In this document: piece by piece, positions 44,961-48,911 of the stretch
Position numbering within the stretch: position 1 is the first letter of the stretch
Layout: every line of letters starts with the position of its first letter
Source: Lingula anatina
Lineage: Eukaryota > Brachiopoda > Lingulata > Lingulida > Lingulidae
Direction of reading: 5' to 3'
DNA: 48,911 nt
NCBI RefSeq assembly: GCF_001039355.2
Contig: NW_019773892.1
Span: 45,686-94,596 of the forward strand
The notes under the pieces: model-generated
Database searches by the model: none
What the model was told of the DNA's origin: nothing
What the model saw: only the letters and a program-made list of their open reading frames with translations
Program-made: the position numbers and the translations under genes

Positions 44961-45787
44961 ATGAGAGGCCGGGAGACCTAGAGAGGCGCAAACCGGGCTC
45001 CTTACGCTTGTTTTTCGGAAGAACGAGCGTCCACAAACGACAAGGGCAAAGAAGTTTGTTCCTCTAACTCTTCCAAAAATAACTATAAAATAATGTTATT
45101 ACATTTTATAAGCCAAGAGGTGTATGCTAAATAATAAACAATCAAATTAAAACCTATCCAACTAAAACTGAGACTGCATTACGGAGTATATCGAATTTCA
45201 ACTAAACCATCATGCAAGTACAGGTGTTTCGGTAATCTTCGTCAGTTAAAATTATCACACACCCCATTTGTGTTCTATGACTAAGCTACTGGTTCAGTAA
45301 TGTCACGTTAGGAAAATGAATGTCAGCAAATTATTTCGACGTCTCATTTTTCTAAAATTTTTTACTTCTGTCCAAGATAGGTTTCGAGGATATTTTTAAG
45401 TCTCGACATGAAGTACAAACTATAAAGTACACTTTTACGATGTTTTATCGTAAGGTTAATATAAAGCTTAAACCTTTTTGAATAGCCAATCAATAAATAA
45501 TGAAATTTTCATTCAATCGATTCTTTTTCTCTGTGAAACCATTTGTTACCTTCAAATGTAAATTTATCTGATGGATATTCTAATTTAAACTGCATTGTTG
45601 CTTAAAAGAACGTTTAAGCAAGATCAATCACCGAACACTACTGAGGTACATACTGCATTTGAGGAGAAATATATTAAAATATGAATGAATGAATGAATGA
45701 ATGAATGAGTGAATGAATGCCAAAAAGTATATATAACTGAGTTTGGAGAAAGCGTTTAAGTCTTTAAACAGTCGAAGATTTTTAATT

Positions 45788-45790
<3 letters not shown>

Positions 45791-45831
<41 letters not shown>
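45791..45831. repeat. (GA)n microsatellite
   Basis: About 20 GA units; the copy A equivalent at 37552 is shorter. Confidence 0.9.
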
Positions 45832-45833
<2 letters not shown>

Positions 45834-46554
45834 TTTACGTCCATTATATTTTCGCCAAGCTACTTAAATGCACGCCCGTGCAAGTTTCAATGTTTCTGCA
45901 TTTCTTCAGCTGTAGGGCTACACTTTTTATTCTTATTTCTTTACGGGATGGACGAAAGATCAAGGAAAAAGAAATGATTGTTACTTTGTCAGGTTTCGCA
46001 ACTAACACACTTGGAAGATAAGGTTCGTAATGTGCAATAGTCTGCTAAATCAATGTTGTAAGACAAGGACTAGCTTTTAAACAAAAACTTTTCGCAGCTC
46101 TTTATTTTGTTTTATTTAACCAGCAGTGAATAACCTGTGCTTAATTGATCTAAAATTGTGCATTATTCTAAAAAGAAATATACTCACTAATTTCTGTGTA
46201 TATCTGCAACTTGTAAATCACTACGACTTCAATAAACTATATATTTATTAAACAATTTGGGAGTGGGGGCGGGGGAAGGGTACATGCCAGCTGTTGCTGA
46301 TGGCTTGGCCATTGTATTTACGCATATGTATATATAAATATGTACGAACTGTCAGCATTCCATTCCGAATTCAGCTGCCAGTTGAACTTTTCTCTTTCAT
46401 CTCTTCTTATTAAGCCCTAGTATGTTAGTTCGTGCTTTGCATGACATGCTGAACACACGGCTTACTAAGTGCCGCAGGTGCGAGGTGACTTTCCCAACCC
46501 AAACAGAACCTGTTTGATACTATTTATTCCAGTGGAATATCTCTGATGAATATT

Positions 46555-46557
<3 letters not shown>

Positions 46558-46589
<32 letters not shown>

Positions 46590-46606
46590 GCGCGGGAGAG
46601 CGCGCG
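46558..46606. repeat. (CT)n microsatellite followed by a GC palindrome
   Basis: Fifteen CT units, then GCGCGCGGGAGAGCGCGCG, whose CGCGC arms are inverted complements. Confidence 0.8.
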
Positions 46607-48293
46607 TGTTCTTTAATGTTATTTGAATCTGAATTTTCGGATGTTTTTATTAACCTGGTGTACATTGAAATATGTCCATTTTACACAAAAAATATGAAAA
46701 ATCGTCGTTAAGACAGACAAGACATGTCAGTTCCTTTTTGTTTTCTTTTACTCATTGTTTCCCTATTCAATCTTTCTTATAAACACATTCCTATTATTTG
46801 CAGACGTCCTCTTCGTATGTTCCCTTTGTCTTATTCTTATTCCAGTTTCCATTTTTTAAATAATTCTTACAATCCTCATTCCCCTATTTAGATTACATCT
46901 TACTCCACAACCCTGTTAGCTTTCGTGCCGTGCAGTTGCACCCTGCGTTTCAGAGGTCACTGGAATCTTGAAGCGACAGAAGCACGCTGAAAACGGAGCA
47001 GAGTAAAATTTCCAGACATCCCTGGAACTCAGGGTACGCAGAGCGGATTTTCAGGAGCGGCAACCTGCCATCAGAGAGTGGAATTTAAAAGCAGGAAAAT
47101 CATCATTTCTGTCATACCAAACAGCTCTGCAGAAAACGCTGTAATTAAAGAATGAAGAATTAAGACAGCTGACAGGTGGGAGGCTAAAGGTATAGTCAAG
47201 ACGTTATCGTTTGTGAAGTTTTGAGGTTTCTTGCTGAAGTTGCAGAGAAACCTACCAATATACGAGTGCCACTTTTACTTTGTGCTCCTGGAACACCCTG
47301 GTACGTGTACCACGGGGGAGGGGGGGGGGTATTATCCTGAAGCATTCAGACATCAAAATATTTTTTTCGAAGAAGTTTGCAATCGTCCACTCATGCCTTC
47401 TTGCCTTCCACCCCACACGATTGAAACTAAATCCGGCACATAAATTATTTCAATGAGACAAAAACTTTCAAACGAACTTAATTAATACTTTGCTAGTACC
47501 TAATACGTTTTGTCTCGAAGAATATTTGAATCATGGTAATTTTCGTTAGCTGACGGAGGCATAAATAATGCATATATTTCCTGTTATTAATGCACGGGTA
47601 TCACAACGGTAATGGTTTTAGTAAGTGATAATAATGTTATATAAAATAATAAGCCCTTCTGATACGTTTTGTTGGAAAGCAATTAAATGGTGGTGAGCTA
47701 CATCATGACGTTTTCAAACCCACGCAGCACACTACTATGAACTGCGGCAGATTGAAAAAAAACAAAACATAAAGGCTTTGCCGTAGTCCCATATACGGGT
47801 ATGAACATAAAAAATTGACAAGGATCATTAAATTTCACTTGCTCTTAATTCCACTTGCTCCTAATTTCCCTACACACAATATTCAAAATGTCTGTAGTGT
47901 CATACATGTAGCTTATACCTCTTCAGCTGTTGTGTTTTTATATTTTAACTTAAACAACAGTATATGGCATCTACAGAGGTGAGGAGGGTCTGTGCTTAAA
48001 AGAACTAGGGCGCTTTTTGTTTGGAAAATGTTAGACCTAGATCAAAAGACGGTTCGTTGTGCATTAGGCAAAAACACATGAAATTCAAGTTAAGACAGAG
48101 ACATCACGTTCACGCGTACATTTATTCCACAGAATTATTCCAAACACTTAACAGAAAACAACATTATCCCGTGCATGAAACATTATGATTTATGAGTAAC
48201 ATTAGGTATGGCGTATTCATTTTTCAGAGATAAGAAAAATGAGCTAAAGGTTATGATACACTCTAGCACAATGAACTGATGATAGCCTATGTG
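46607..48293. other. Unique region, no recognised gene
   Basis: AT-rich with short ORFs only. A somewhat GC-richer segment at 46915-47110 shows no continuous frame with recognisable content. A run of about 9 G lies at 47321-47329. Confidence 0.55.
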
Positions 48294-48428
48294 TACCCTC
48301 TACAAGGACCACATATTGATTTTTCACAAAATATTCACAGATATGTCTTTAGATAAATAAACTGTCATTTTACTATGTCTGACTTTTGGTAATTTTCCCT
48401 ATAATATCTGTCACCCTGGTAGAAGGTA
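48294..48428. mobile_element. MITE, CCCTCTACCAGGG family, diverged copy
   Basis: Left TACCCTCTACAAGGACCACA, right TGTCACCCTGGTAGAAGGTA. The interior shares 'AATATTCACAGATATGTCTT' with the CAP-intron copies. Confidence 0.68.
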
Positions 48429-48911
48429 GCTTATATGCAGCAATTTAGTATATTATATGTAGCTGCTGCGGCAACCCTATCAGTATAATTTCACCTCCCT
48501 TAGCAAAATATCAGGCCTGCTGCATATTTGCAGCAAATGTGCTGCAATGTTGCTGAAAACTGCAATTCCTTCTTGCAAATTAGCAGCAAGAACATTTTTC
48601 TTGCAAACTCCTTCAAACTCCTTGCTGCAATCTTTTAGTATATTGCGGCAACCTTTTCATTTTGCAAAGGGAGCTTGTATAATGTACTATTCAAAACATG
48701 GTTAGCATAAACTACGGTTTCGTGGCTCATTGCCTCCACCACAGACTAAAGGTCTTTTTTGTCGAGCGTTATTAAGTCCCCCCTCGGTATTATGATAACC
48801 CAGGGCACCACTGGTTATCTGTTTAAACATTCAGCTTCGACGCTCAGATATAACACTTGCTGTGAAAAGACTTTAAATATCTGAGCCGAACTAGTGCATC
48901 TTTCCTTTGAA
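48429..48911. other. Terminal region with GCAGCAA/TTGCTGC repeats, no gene
   Basis: Between 48435 and 48670 short GCAGCAA and TTGCTGCAA pieces occur in both orientations. TTTAGTATATT and GCGGCAACC occur as direct repeats near 48445-48475 and 48632-48652, and CTCCCTTAGCAAAA is roughly inverted as TTTTGCAAAGGGAG. A short dispersed element is likely; the last 250 bp show nothing recognisable. Confidence 0.45.

Larger units (their letters stand above)
43841..46587. repeat. Block B of the 2.7-kb duplicated segment
   Basis: Colinear with 35628-38336, including both elements, the promoter-like core, the GAAT and GA runs and the terminal CT run at 46558-46587. Differences are scattered substitutions and small indels at a few percent. 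Confidence 0.8.

Overview
The window is nuclear DNA of a metazoan. It is AT-rich, has spliced GT-AG genes, long introns, many short inverted-repeat elements, microsatellites and multicopy tRNA genes, and no operons. The protein families (a cysteine-type LRR F-box protein and a CAP-EGF-ShK secreted protein) and the allele-like divergence between repeated blocks fit a polymorphic marine invertebrate. I cannot name the phylum from the sequence alone.

Layout. (1) 1-7408: a 3.5 kb stretch present twice, joined at a single N (3859). It holds a 166-bp satellite, a GT microsatellite and tRNA-derived sequences, and no convincing gene. (2) 7409-14200: no recognised gene; poly-T tracts, two small tandem arrays, a diverged tandem repeat and a large foldback. 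(3) 14854-17247, minus strand: a two-exon F-box/LRR gene whose F-box is split between a 9-codon first exon and a 1.9 kb second exon. Exon 2 carries two single-base frameshifts in homopolymer runs. (4) 16848-20424: an apparently exact 1.79 kb direct duplication separated by a single N (18636), which duplicates the F-box promoter and exon 1. (5) 22863-30697, plus strand: a complete ten-exon gene for a 360-residue signal peptide-CAP-EGF-like-ShK protein with a short hydrophobic C-terminus. Its introns hold several small inverted-repeat elements, a tRNA-Gly gene and a tRNA-Lys gene. (6) 27-44 kb: a repeated series of plus-strand tRNA-Gly(TCC) and minus-strand tRNA-Lys(TTT) genes and pseudogenes. 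All five tRNA-Lys copies carry a 14-nt insert exactly where a tRNA intron belongs. (7) 35.6-38.3 kb and 43.8-46.6 kb: two versions of one 2.7 kb block with a promoter-like core on the minus strand (CCAAT boxes, E2F site, YY1-type site, splice donor). (8) 46.6-48.9 kb: no recognised gene.

All three Ns sit where sequence to their left recurs to their right. The simplest reading is that each marks unmerged overlapping contigs or haplotypes rather than a real tandem duplication. Copy numbers of the F-box first exon, the tRNAs and the promoter-like block should be discounted accordingly. The two protein-coding genes have no evident functional link; one is probably an SCF ubiquitin-ligase adaptor and the other is secreted or surface-attached.
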